NCBI GenBank assembly: GCA_947167515.1
Contig: CAMVIM010000001.1
Location: 1 to 64,000 of the forward strand
Length of the DNA: 64,000 nucleotides
DNA from: an uncultured Prevotellaceae bacterium
Lineage (GTDB): Bacteria; Bacteroidota; Bacteroidia; Bacteroidales; Bacteroidaceae
Direction of reading: 5' to 3'
Part shown: positions 1 through 6,729 of the stretch, one piece after another
Layout: each line of letters starts with the position of its first letter
Numbering within the stretch: position 1 is the stretch's first letter
Made by a program: the position numbers and the translations under genes
Notes under the pieces: generated by a model
Seen by the model: only the letters and a program-made list of their open reading frames with translations
What the model was told of the DNA's origin: nothing
Databases searched by the model: none

Positions 1-285
1 TCTGAGGCTCTACGCCCTACACGACTGTCGCATCACTCGAAATGTCGGATGAACCTTAAACTTTCCTAATCGGACAAAGAAATGGCGTGAAACTGATTCC
101 GCATCGGTTTCTGAGGCATCGCCAAACGCCTTACGCCCAGATACAAGTATCAGCTCACGCCATCTTGCGTGAGCATCAACTTCTATCATCCTTGGGCGTT
201 CCTTATTTGGCGAATTACAGAAACCAAGAATCAAAAAGTCAACGCTTCCTTATGTCGTTTCTATGTTATGTCCTATCCACTCAAG
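1..285. other. No convincing gene; probable dispersed non-coding sequence
   Basis: I see no gene here. Short open frames exist on both strands but lack a recognisable domain, and the region is rich in partial inverted repeats (for example ggcgtga near 84 against tcacgcc near 153). From memory, the minus-strand translation (a GRKAFGDASE-type string) resembles small spurious ORFs annotated repeatedly in Prevotella and Bacteroides genomes, which would make this a dispersed repeat. That recollection cannot be checked here. Confidence 0.35.
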
Positions 286-1086
286 TCATTTTAAGAGGTT
301 TCTATTATCATCGTTCTCCAGCACACGCATCTGATTGATGGCAATCTGATTGAGGCGCACAAGGCGGTTGCCCTGCGGTACGCCCTCATCAATGAGTACG
401 GCATTGATGTTCTCCATATTTGCCAGACAAATAAGTTCGTTGATGGAAGCATAGTCACGGATATTCCCTTTCAGTTCAGGATGGGCTTCACGCCATTGCT
501 TGGCCGTCTGTCCAAACATGGCCACATTGAGCACGTCAGCTTCTTCAGCATAGATGATGCTGGCCTGTGCTGCCGTCACTTCTTCTGGAATCAGGTTTTG
601 CTTTATAGCATCAGTATGAATGCGATAGTTGATTTTTGATAGTTCACGCTTCGCCGTCCATCCAAGTTGCTTTTGCTCCTCGTCTTTCAGCCTTTGGAAC
701 TCACGTATCAGATATACCTTGAACTCTGGGCTTATCCACATGGCAAACTCAAAGGCAATGTCTTTGTGGGCGTATGTGCCGCCATAACGTCCAGCCTTCG
801 AGATGATTCCTATGGCATTGGTTTTCTCCGTCCATTCTTTTGCACTGAGACGGAAACGATTCAGTCCGGCCTGAGATTTAATTATGTCGAATTCGGCACA
901 ATTAAAATTCGGATTCATCAACCGCTCCCATATTCCAAGGAACTCAATGGTATTGCGGTTGCGCAGCCAGTTAGAGAAGAAGAATTCACCATCTTTCGCC
1001 TTCAACATGTCTGTCAGGCTGATGTAGTCATCTTCATTCTGCTTTATGACCGTTATCTGCGTATTCTGTACTGTTATCTTTGCCAT
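286..1086 (-). CDS. KilA-N domain protein (phage antirepressor-like)
   Basis: KilA-N domain protein of 266 residues. The first ~110 residues carry the family pattern: a beta-rich start, then YISLTDMLKA, FFSNWLRNRNTIEFLGIWE, and later GRYGGTYAHKDIAFEFAMWISPEFKVYLI, here given in pieces of one domain. KilA-N is a DNA-binding fold known from phage and large DNA virus proteins and from bacterial genomic islands. The C-terminal ~130 residues are helical and may form an effector or dimerisation part. I chose the ATG at 1086 (MAKITVQN), which starts the domain directly; an upstream in-frame ATG at 1119 would overlap the promoter-like TAACTTTG at 1117-1124. Together with the unrecognised gene, the DUF5675-like gene and the HU-like gene it suggests a phage-derived or integrative remnant. 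The DNA target is unknown. Confidence 0.85.
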   Translation of the reverse strand: MAKITVQNTQITVIKQNEDDYISLTDMLKAKDGEFFFSNWLRNRNTIEFLGIWERLMNPNFNCAEFDIIKSQAGLNRFRLSAKEWTEKTNAIGIISKAGRYGGTYAHKDIAFEFAMWISPEFKVYLIREFQRLKDEEQKQLGWTAKRELSKINYRIHTDAIKQNLIPEEVTAAQASIIYAEEADVLNVAMFGQTAKQWREAHPELKGNIRDYASINELICLANMENINAVLIDEGVPQGNRLVRLNQIAINQMRVLENDDNRNLLK

Positions 1087-1116
1087 ATTGTCTGCCGTAT
1101 TGCATACTTTGCGCTG

Positions 1117-1124
1117 CAAAGTTA
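1117..1124 (-). promoter_or_regulatory. Bacteroidetes -7 box for the KilA-N gene
   Basis: TAACTTTG on the minus strand, about 30 nt upstream of the chosen start and followed by GC. It matches the Bacteroidetes -7 consensus TAnnTTTG. I do not find a TTTG at the usual 19-20 bp upstream, so only half of the promoter is supported. Confidence 0.45.
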
Positions 1125-1414
1125 CTGAATTTTCATCAAAGTAGAGCTGGAATGACAGACTTTAACATGGAGCTGTGCCCCATTTTCTCAGAAATGAGCG
1201 AATATACTCTACTTTTGACTCACCCTCTTGTTTACAGGATACAAAAAGGAATAAACACAGGAAACTTGCACTCATGGAGACGAGTGTCACAAAAAGGAAC
1301 AGAGTCTTTTTTCATTTGCTCATAATATTTAAAGTTAATACTAAAGTTGTTTTCACCTCGTCGGGAACGCTGCACTAACCTTTAGCCAAAAGAAAAGCGC
1401 AGGTCTTCACCATA

Positions 1415-1530
1415 CGCCACTCAGGATTAGCCCAATCCTCCACGTTTTATGGGAAGCCTACGCATAAACGCAAGCCTCTTAAACGTGGATTTTGCTCTGT
1501 TCACATTCCGAGGTCCTAATTCGAGTGGCG
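1415..1530. repeat. Nested inverted repeat of about 116 bp
   Basis: The outer arms 1415-1430 (cgccactcaggattag) and 1516-1530 (ctaattcgagtggcg) are near-perfect inverted copies. Inside them tccacgttt (1439-1447) pairs with aaacgtgga (1481-1489). The whole could fold as one long stem with an internal loop. It may be a miniature mobile element or a repetitive extragenic palindrome; no transposase gene is present. Confidence 0.5.
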
Positions 1531-1766
1531 AATGAGCAAATAAAATGTCATGTTCCGGGGAACACGGTTGCACATGTACAATGATTTTTTGAAGGAACAA
1601 AGGAAAATAAAGAAAAATTTCAGGGAGAACCGAAACAAAATTGATGGAGAAGAAGAGAATGCGTATTATATATATGTATATAGCCCCTATTTCCACATCG
1701 TAGAATACAAAGACTTCATGCCTTCCGAAGGGGCTGCGTCGTTGCCTCGGCTGATGCTACGCCGTT

Positions 1767-1780
1767 GAGTCACGTGACTC
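1767..1780. repeat. 14-bp perfect palindrome
   Basis: gagtcacgtgactc is a perfect palindrome, extended by cgt on the left and acg on the right across one mismatch. It lies about 135 bp upstream of the next gene's -7 box. It could be an operator for a dimeric regulator or part of a repeat; nothing else identifies it. Confidence 0.4.
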
Positions 1781-1914
1781 TACGTCGTTGCCCCTCATGA
1801 CTCTGTGGAAGTGCCTCATCGGAAGGAGTGGAAGAGAGGGTGGGGAAGAAGTGGACAGATGTGTTTTCTGGCATAATTTTGGAGAGGAATACTGACCTTG
1901 TGGGAGAATTGTCG

Positions 1915-1922
1915 TAACTTTG
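1915..1922 (+). promoter_or_regulatory. Bacteroidetes -7 box for the 422-residue gene
   Basis: TAACTTTG followed by cagc, 19 nt upstream of the ATG at 1942. It matches TAnnTTTG. No good -33 TTTG is seen at 19-20 bp. Confidence 0.5.
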
Positions 1923-1941
1923 CAGCACAAAACAATACTTT

Positions 1942-3210
1942 ATGACAGAAGAGAAAACATACTGCGACATTGCATGGGAACTGCTGGACGATGCTCGCGA
2001 GATAGATTGGACTATATGGAACACTGAGGCTGACGAACTGACACGGAACGTGGCTGATGTGATGTCGTGTGTGTTCCACCTTTCATGCACGGCATCTGCC
2101 CTGCTTGACCTGCGCCGCATGAGAGAGGGGGGGCATGAGATGTGCTTCGAGGATTACGCGATGGACAGACGCTTGCTGGGGCATCTGGAGATGCTGAAGG
2201 GAAAGGTCAGGAGAATGCAGGGGGTTATCGAAGATTATGCCGAGAGCCTTGTTGACGCTACTCCACAGGACGATGAGATATTGTTGGGTAAGATTCTGAA
2301 TCCGTGCGGAGAGGACGAGACCATCCGCAAAGTCGGCCATTTTGCACGGGAGTTCTGTCTGGCAAGACGCGACACCTACATGGCTTTATTGCCACTCTTC
2401 AAGCACTATCGGAAAATCATGGTGGAAACCATGCGCTTGTTCTATGGCGAGACTGCCGATTTCGTGTCGCTGTGGAAAAAGGAATATGAGGAATGGTTGC
2501 TTCAGTACCGCCCCTGCATTGAGCGCAAGTTGAAAAACGGCCTCTATAAGAGTAGCCTCTACGGAAAAACCATCCTGCCGCTTCTGTCCATGATTCCGAG
2601 CCGTGAGAATTGGGGCGAGGCACTTGGACTGAAGATGCAGCAAATCAGAGAGGATGACATCTACAAGTTCATCGACAACGATGAATTCCATGAGGTGGGT
2701 CTCCCCATCGAACTGACAGAGCGGTTGCTGATTGAAACGCTGAACAGCATCACCCTGAGCATGCACACGGCAGAACTTGAAGAATTGTCATACGACAGGC
2801 AGATGAAGACGTTCTATCGGCACATTGCCGAAATCAACATCCTGAAAGAGAAGATTGCCCTTCCGGCCGTGCCAGCCAGAGATAATCAACAGAGAGAGGA
2901 TAACAGTTATTTGATGGAATCGGAAGAGAACGAAGAACTGTCCGCTTACCCTGCTATGGCACTACTGGAGCGGCTGGTGAGAATCGCCATCAAAGAGAAG
3001 AAAAAGCCTAAATATATCCTCATGCCTGTGAGGGCTGCGAGGGAAGCGGGCGTTTCCATTCCCATCACCGACGTGAAGAGCATGAACGAGCATTTTGGCA
3101 CAGAACTGACACGGCAGAACTGGAGCCAATGGGTGAATGGCACCGCAAAATCTGGTTATGACCCCAAGGAACTGAACCCCATGAAAAGCCAATTCCTGAA
3201 ACTGGCTTAG
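1942..3210 (+). CDS. Unrecognised 422-residue protein
   Basis: I do not recognise this protein. It is soluble, largely helical and charged, with no signal peptide or membrane segment. The N-terminal ~310 residues are rich in acidic and aromatic residues. A low-complexity hinge (about residues 310-335, many N, Q, E and S) separates a basic C-terminal part (about 340-422) containing IKEKKKPKYILMPVRAA and an RQNWSQWVNG segment, which looks suited to nucleic-acid or protein binding. The ATG at 1942 follows the -7 box by 19 nt. A terminator hairpin lies at 3296-3321. Its neighbours are a KilA-N gene, a DUF5675-like gene and an HU-like gene, so a role in a mobile or phage-derived island is plausible but only inferred. 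Confidence 0.75.
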   Translation: MTEEKTYCDIAWELLDDAREIDWTIWNTEADELTRNVADVMSCVFHLSCTASALLDLRRMREGGHEMCFEDYAMDRRLLGHLEMLKGKVRRMQGVIEDYAESLVDATPQDDEILLGKILNPCGEDETIRKVGHFAREFCLARRDTYMALLPLFKHYRKIMVETMRLFYGETADFVSLWKKEYEEWLLQYRPCIERKLKNGLYKSSLYGKTILPLLSMIPSRENWGEALGLKMQQIREDDIYKFIDNDEFHEVGLPIELTERLLIETLNSITLSMHTAELEELSYDRQMKTFYRHIAEINILKEKIALPAVPARDNQQREDNSYLMESEENEELSAYPAMALLERLVRIAIKEKKKPKYILMPVRAAREAGVSIPITDVKSMNEHFGTELTRQNWSQWVNGTAKSGYDPKELNPMKSQFLKLA

Positions 3211-3242
3211 CCCCTTTTGCAAAGACGAGATAGCATCTCGCT

Positions 3243-3292
3243 TGACAACTCGTGACAAACTTTGACACTTGGTGACATCAGTTGACATTTCG
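3243..3292. repeat. Five TGACA motifs phased at exactly 10 bp
   Basis: TGACA starts at 3243, 3253, 3263, 3273 and 3283, each followed by a different 5-bp filler, so five boxes lie on one face of the helix. The array sits between the stop codon of the 422-residue gene and the terminator/promoter ahead of the DUF5675-like gene. It resembles an iteron or multi-site operator. A related inverted pair, gtcacacttgtgac, lies at 4381-4394 beyond the HU-like gene. Confidence 0.6.
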
Positions 3293-3295
3293 TGC

Positions 3296-3327
3296 CCCCT
3301 GCAACAATGCGTTTGCAGGGGATTTTT
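3296..3327 (+). terminator. Intrinsic terminator after the 422-residue gene
   Basis: cccctgcaa (3296-3304) pairs with ttgcagggg (3313-3321) around an 8-nt loop, followed by atttttg. It ends transcription of the upstream gene about 90 nt after its stop. Confidence 0.7.
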
Positions 3328-3343
3328 GATGTCCATAACTTTG
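3312..3343 (+). promoter_or_regulatory. Promoter of the DUF5675-like/HU-like pair
   Basis: TTTG at 3312-3315, 20 bp, then TAACTTTG at 3336-3343, matching the Bacteroidetes consensus. The -33 element lies in the right arm of the preceding terminator hairpin. Confidence 0.6.
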
Positions 3344-3383
3344 CATCGTCAACATTGACAAACAACCTCAAAAAAGTAAAGTT

Positions 3384-3896
3384 ATGATGGAATTATTATT
3401 GAAAAGGTATTTTGGCGGCAAGACCGTCACAAAGAGCAATCTGGCAGTATTGGTGGATGGTGAACTGGTGCTGGAGTGCGAGGCAAGGGAATTGGCTTAC
3501 AAAAGTTACACGGAGAAGTTTGCCGGAAGCACACGCTTCTGCATTCCCTGCGGAATCTACAAGATGAAGGGACGTTGTACAAAGTATGGTCTTATGACCC
3601 TGCGTACGCAACGCATGCCATTCCACAGTGATGTGGCGATTGGTTGGGAAATGCAGAACGACTCGGGGAAAAACGTCATCGTTATTGGAAGAAGTGATGG
3701 CAACCCCGACCCGATGATGCGTGGACTGACGGCAAGTCGTGAGACATTCGAACTGCTGACTCGCTATGTATATCAGACTTTCGGACAGAACGTGACACTC
3801 ACCGTAACGGACGAGGACATCCAGACTGAAGACGAATACTGGCGGCAAATGTCGGAAAAAGAAGAAATTTCCATGGAAAAAATAAGTGATTATTAA
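3384..3896 (+). CDS. DUF5675-like protein (divergent)
   Basis: A 170-residue protein whose first ~110 residues follow the DUF5675 layout: an opening MELLLKRYFGGKTVTKSNLA, a strand with VDGELVLECE, an IPCGIYKMK turn (the family has IPxGxY), and a later VIVIGRSDGNPD. DUF5675 proteins are common in Bacteroidetes prophages and conjugative islands, often beside HU-type proteins; their function is not established. The usual histidine-containing motif is not obvious, so this is a divergent member. It starts 41 nt after the -7 box and is followed 39 nt later by the HU-like gene, so the two are probably co-transcribed. No signal peptide or membrane segment is visible. Confidence 0.6.
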   Translation: MMELLLKRYFGGKTVTKSNLAVLVDGELVLECEARELAYKSYTEKFAGSTRFCIPCGIYKMKGRCTKYGLMTLRTQRMPFHSDVAIGWEMQNDSGKNVIVIGRSDGNPDPMMRGLTASRETFELLTRYVYQTFGQNVTLTVTDEDIQTEDEYWRQMSEKEEISMEKISDY

Positions 3897-3935
3897 CCCA
3901 AGTATTAACTCAAAAAAAGAAAGGAGAACCAAGCA

Positions 3936-4370
3936 ATGGGACTTACTTATCGTAAAGCCAAGATGAAACTCACCTACCGTGAGGAGAAGCCCGAAGTGTA
4001 CAAGATGCGCCAACTCACCTTTCCTCCACTCGGCTACAAACAGTTGCTGTCGGAAGTGGAAGTGGTGGGTGTGACTGCCACCCAGACTGCCGCAGTCGTG
4101 GAGGCTCTTGTGAACCGAATGACTTTTGTGCTCAGCCTCGGTCACGCCGTACAACTCGGCTCGTTCGGAACGTTCAAGCCTACTTTCAACTCGAAGGTGG
4201 CACGTTCTCTGAAGGAGACAACTCTGGACACGTTGAAGGTGAAGAAAATCCAGTTCTATCCTGGCGCAGCCTTCCGCGATATGCTGGGCAGCCTCGACCT
4301 CATGGAGGACAAGACGGTTTCTGAAGAAGAACCTGACGGCGAGAATCCTGACGGTGGTGACGGAGAGTAA
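3936..4370 (+). CDS. HU-like DNA-binding protein
   Basis: HU/IHF-like DNA-binding protein of 144 residues, of the longer Bacteroidetes 'histone-like' subtype. Residues ~35-110 hold the HU fold: paired helices around TQTAAVVEALVNRMTFVLSL, then the GSFGTF signature that leads into the beta arms. The N-terminal ~30 residues (MGLTYRKAKMKLTYREEK) are the basic lead typical of this subtype, and the last ~20 residues are acidic and glycine-rich (EEEPDGENPDGGDGE). It is expected to bind and bend DNA. It lies 39 nt downstream of the DUF5675-like gene and is followed by a strong bidirectional terminator. An inverted TGTGAC pair at 4381-4394 lies just beyond the stop. Confidence 0.85.
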   Translation: MGLTYRKAKMKLTYREEKPEVYKMRQLTFPPLGYKQLLSEVEVVGVTATQTAAVVEALVNRMTFVLSLGHAVQLGSFGTFKPTFNSKVARSLKETTLDTLKVKKIQFYPGAAFRDMLGSLDLMEDKTVSEEEPDGENPDGGDGE

Positions 4371-4424
4371 TCTCTCGTAGGTCACACTTGTGACAACAGC
4401 GTATGTGTTCTAACATTGTGTATG

Positions 4425-4470
4425 AAAAAGATGCCCTGCAAGGAAAGAAAACCTTGCAGGGCATCTTTTT
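4425..4470. terminator. Bidirectional intrinsic terminator
   Basis: A perfect 19-bp stem (4425-4443 and 4452-4470) with an 8-nt A-rich loop. The stem begins with five A and ends with five T, so it works on both strands, between the convergent HU-like gene and lpxH. Confidence 0.9.
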
Positions 4471-4475
4471 GTGGT

Positions 4476-5333
4476 TTACAGTTCCGTCTCCCCTTCGATA
4501 AAGTTGTCCATGAAGAGGTGTTCGCCATCCCAGACGGCGTAGGTGAAAAGGGTGATCCATTCGCCGAGGATGAGGAGGCGGGTCTCGCGGCTGAGCAGGA
4601 GGTCGAGTTCGATGTGGCGATGGCCGAAGATGAAGTAGTTGACTTCGGGATGGGTCTTGAGGTAGTCTTTGGCAAAGAGGACAAGACCCTCCTTGTCTTC
4701 GCCGCGATAGGGTGTCTCGCCGTTGGTGGGGGCACTTTCGTAGCCTACCAGACGGGTGTCGTTGTGGAAGCCGTCTTTGGTCATCACTCGTCCTTCTTCA
4801 TCGGGTTGAGGAATACTGTCAGCGCGCTTCATGCGTGAATGTTTTGCCCAGTTGAGGCCGAAGTTCATGAACCAGTGGGGATGAATCCAGCGCGCCATCT
4901 TTTGCAAGGTCTTGTTGCGGAAGCACCAGAACATGAAGTGGGTTGATTTGCCCTCCTCGTAGAGTCCGTCGCCATGGGCGAGATAGAAGATTTTGCCCCT
5001 GATGTCGAGGGTGCTGGGCTGGCGATGCAGGATGACGCCGCACTCCTTCTCCAGATAGTCGAGCATCCACTGGTCGTGGTTGCCTGTGAAGTAGTGCACC
5101 TCCACTCCTAAATCAGTCAGTTCGCTGATTTTGCCAAGAAAGCGTGTATAGCCTTTAGGCACGACCTCCTTGTATTCAAACCAGAAGTCGAACATGTCGC
5201 CCAGCATATAGACGGCCTCTGCCTTGTCCTTGATTTTGTCGAGGAAGTTGACCAGACGGCGTTCTTGGGTGCGTCGGTGCTCGATGGCACGGCTGCCCAG
5301 ATGGGCATCACTGATAAAGTAGATATTCTTCAT
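4476..5333 (-). CDS. lpxH: UDP-2,3-diacylglucosamine diphosphatase
   Basis: Lipid A pathway hydrolase that cleaves UDP-2,3-diacylglucosamine to lipid X and UMP at the cytoplasmic face of the inner membrane. All metallophosphoesterase motifs are present: D9-A-H11, GDMFD (D46), GNHD (N85, H86), AHGD (H120) and GHRH (H238, H240). At 285 residues it is slightly longer than proteobacterial LpxH (about 240), as is common in Bacteroidetes. The middle region (about 140-175), rich in H, W and R, corresponds to the lipid-binding cap. The stop lies 6 nt from the bidirectional terminator. No close operon partner; upstream is a repeat-filled gap. Confidence 0.9.
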   Translation of the reverse strand: MKNIYFISDAHLGSRAIEHRRTQERRLVNFLDKIKDKAEAVYMLGDMFDFWFEYKEVVPKGYTRFLGKISELTDLGVEVHYFTGNHDQWMLDYLEKECGVILHRQPSTLDIRGKIFYLAHGDGLYEEGKSTHFMFWCFRNKTLQKMARWIHPHWFMNFGLNWAKHSRMKRADSIPQPDEEGRVMTKDGFHNDTRLVGYESAPTNGETPYRGEDKEGLVLFAKDYLKTHPEVNYFIFGHRHIELDLLLSRETRLLILGEWITLFTYAVWDGEHLFMDNFIEGETEL

Positions 5334-5352
5334 TGTTCAGAATTTCTTTTTT

Positions 5353-5483
5353 AGAAGTTATCGCTACGCTCGGAGTTATAGAAGTTATCGCTACGCTTAG
5401 AAGTTATAGACAAATGTATTGCTGCTGTTGATGAGTGCCGTCTTTTACTTCTTTAACTTCTCTAACTTCTTTAACTTCTTCAA
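5353..5483. repeat. Direct and inverted short repeats upstream of lpxH
   Basis: An 18-bp unit, agaagttatcgctacgct, occurs at 5353-5370 and again at 5380-5397 (27-bp spacing). Further right, 5448-5480 has several copies of taacttct, the inverse of the agaagtta start of the unit. Such low-complexity arrays are frequent between Bacteroidales genes. Confidence 0.55.
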
Positions 5484-5495
5484 AACAGGCTAGAA

Positions 5496-5891
5496 TCACA
5501 TAAATCCCAAGTCGAGTTTGGCTTCTTCGCTCATCATGTCCTTCGTCCATTCGGGTTCGAAGACCACGTTCACGTTCACGGTCTTCACGTCAGGGATGCC
5601 TTCCAACTTCTGCTGAATGTCTTCCAAAATGAAGTCTGCGGCAGGGCAGTTGGGGGCTGTGAAGGTCATGTCGATGTCGATGTCAAAGCCCCCCTCGTTC
5701 CCCCCAAGGGGGGATGAACCATCCGGACGGTTTCCCTCCCCCTTGGGGGAGTCGGAGGGGGCCATGTGGGGGCTTTCCTTCACATCAATCTTATAAATCA
5801 TTCCGAGGTCCCACACATTGACGGGAATCTCAGGGTCGAACACCGTCTTCAGGTATTCAACGGTCTTTTCTTCTACTTCGTATTTTGTCAT
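5496..5891 (-). CDS. DUF59/MIP18-family Fe-S assembly protein with repeat insertion
   Basis: Small acidic protein of the DUF59 (MIP18/SufT-like) family, thought to help deliver iron-sulfur clusters. The family signatures are clear: FDPEIPVNVWDLGMIY (about 18-33), TAPNCPAADFILED with the conserved cysteine, and the end EPEWTKDMMSEEAKLDLGFM. The protein has 131 residues where relatives have about 100-105. The excess is a ~30-residue segment, about residues 40-69, rich in P, S and G (PSDSPKGEGNRPDG, then SSPLGGNEGG), encoded by a 92-bp palindromic repeat at 5685-5776 that interrupts the beta hairpin between IDV and DIDMTF. The frame stays open, so the protein is probably made with a surface loop. 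It lies upstream of lpxH on the same strand, separated by 162 bp. Confidence 0.85.
   Translation of the reverse strand: MTKYEVEEKTVEYLKTVFDPEIPVNVWDLGMIYKIDVKESPHMAPSDSPKGEGNRPDGSSPLGGNEGGFDIDIDMTFTAPNCPAADFILEDIQQKLEGIPDVKTVNVNVVFEPEWTKDMMSEEAKLDLGFM
5685..5776. repeat. 92-bp palindromic element inside the DUF59 gene
   Basis: Terminal inverted repeats aaagccccc (5685-5693) and gggggcttt (5768-5776). Inside are paired C-runs and G-runs (ccccccaagggggg near 5700-5713 and ccctcccccttgggggag near 5734-5751). Its composition is unlike the host gene and like the C-rich repeat in the GH3 gene at 14574-14610. Confidence 0.75.
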
Positions 5892-5898
5892 ATCTTTA

Positions 5899-5970
5899 AT
5901 CTCTAAACTCTAATCTCTAAACTCTAACCTCTAACCCCTAAACTCTAAACCCTAAACTCTAAACCCTCAA
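5899..5970. repeat. Short-period tandem repeat (ctctaaa type)
   Basis: About nine degenerate copies of a 7-8 bp unit, ctctaaa/ctctaat/ccctaaa, fill the whole gap between the start of the DUF59 gene and the stop codon of radC (tag, read from 5973 to 5971). The unit is related to the actctca array found inside the GH3 gene at 14762-14798. Confidence 0.7.
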
Positions 5971-6729
5971 CTATATCTTCCCATTCTCGGCAAAGCTGTA
6001 ATAATCTCCTTCTGTCACGATGACATGGTCAATCATGCGCAGGTTGACTGCTTGTGCAGCTCGGTTCACCCGTTGAGTCAATTCCTCGTCGTAGCGGCTG
6101 GGTTTCAGGTTGCCGCTGGGATGGTTGTGTACGAGGATGAAACTGGTGGCATCGTGCAGTAGTGCCTTCTTGAGCAGCATCCGCACATCTACAGTGGTTT
6201 CGGTCAGACCTCCAGTGCTGAGTTGGGCGAAATGGAGCAGGCGCGCATTGTTGTTGAGCAACAGCACCCAGCTTTTCTCGTGGGTGAGTGTCTGCAGGTG
6301 TGGTGTCATGAACCTCAACACATCGGCACCTGTGCGGAATTGCGTAATGTCTTGGCAGTCCTCCATCATGCGTCGTTTACCAATCTCGGCGGCAGCGAGG
6401 ATGGTCAGTGCCTTTGCCTCACCAATGCCGTTGTAGCGCATGAGGTCTTGCAGCGTCATATAGTTGAGGTTGCGGAGTGAATTTCCACAGTCGCCCAGCA
6501 CCTCTTGCATCAGTTCCACTGCTGTCTTCTTCTTGGTGCCCCCTCCGATGAGAATGGCAAGCAACTCGGCATTGGTCAGTGCGCCCACTCCTTTTGTCAT
6601 GAGCTTCTCACGGGGACGGTCTTCTTCCGCTTGCTGCTTGATGGGAGTGTGAGAGATTGATTCCTCCACCTCTTCCTTCACCTTCTGCACCGGTTCCTCG
6701 TTGAATGGTTGGAAGTCTTTCCTAATCAT
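5971..6729 (-). CDS. radC: RadC family JAB-domain protein
   Basis: RadC-family protein of 252 residues. Despite the name, a direct role in DNA repair is not established; the JAMM/JAB domain resembles metal-dependent peptidases. Visible are the N-terminal helix-hairpin-helix part (GVGALTNAELLAILIGGG and YNGIGEAKALTILAAAEIG) and the JAMM motif HNHPSGNLKPSRYD in the C-terminal third. The ATG at 6729 (MIRKDFQPFN) overlaps the stop of the glycosyltransferase by 8 nt, suggesting translational coupling. A longer frame to 6810 would reach far into that gene and is rejected. The N-terminal ~35 residues are charged and variable. The stop codon abuts a short-period tandem repeat. Confidence 0.9.
   Translation of the reverse strand: MIRKDFQPFNEEPVQKVKEEVEESISHTPIKQQAEEDRPREKLMTKGVGALTNAELLAILIGGGTKKKTAVELMQEVLGDCGNSLRNLNYMTLQDLMRYNGIGEAKALTILAAAEIGKRRMMEDCQDITQFRTGADVLRFMTPHLQTLTHEKSWVLLLNNNARLLHFAQLSTGGLTETTVDVRMLLKKALLHDATSFILVHNHPSGNLKPSRYDEELTQRVNRAAQAVNLRMIDHVIVTEGDYYSFAENGKI

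Larger units (their letters stand above)
1087..1941. other. 855-bp gene-free stretch with palindromes
   Basis: No reading frame here looks real. The longest plus-strand frame (1550-1768) is low-complexity and lysine/tyrosine-rich, and the minus-strand frames have no recognisable domain. The stretch contains a ~116-bp nested inverted repeat (1415-1530), a 14-bp perfect palindrome (1767-1780) and, near its right end, the promoter of the next gene. Confidence 0.5.

Noticed and set aside
1550-1768. 72-residue open frame in the gene-free stretch
   Set aside because: Low complexity, no promoter box, and it runs into a palindrome-rich tract.
5899-5970. Telomere-like or CRISPR-like tandem array
   Set aside because: The ccctaaa-like units are degenerate 7-8 bp repeats of the kind common between Bacteroidales genes; there are no spacers and no replicon end.
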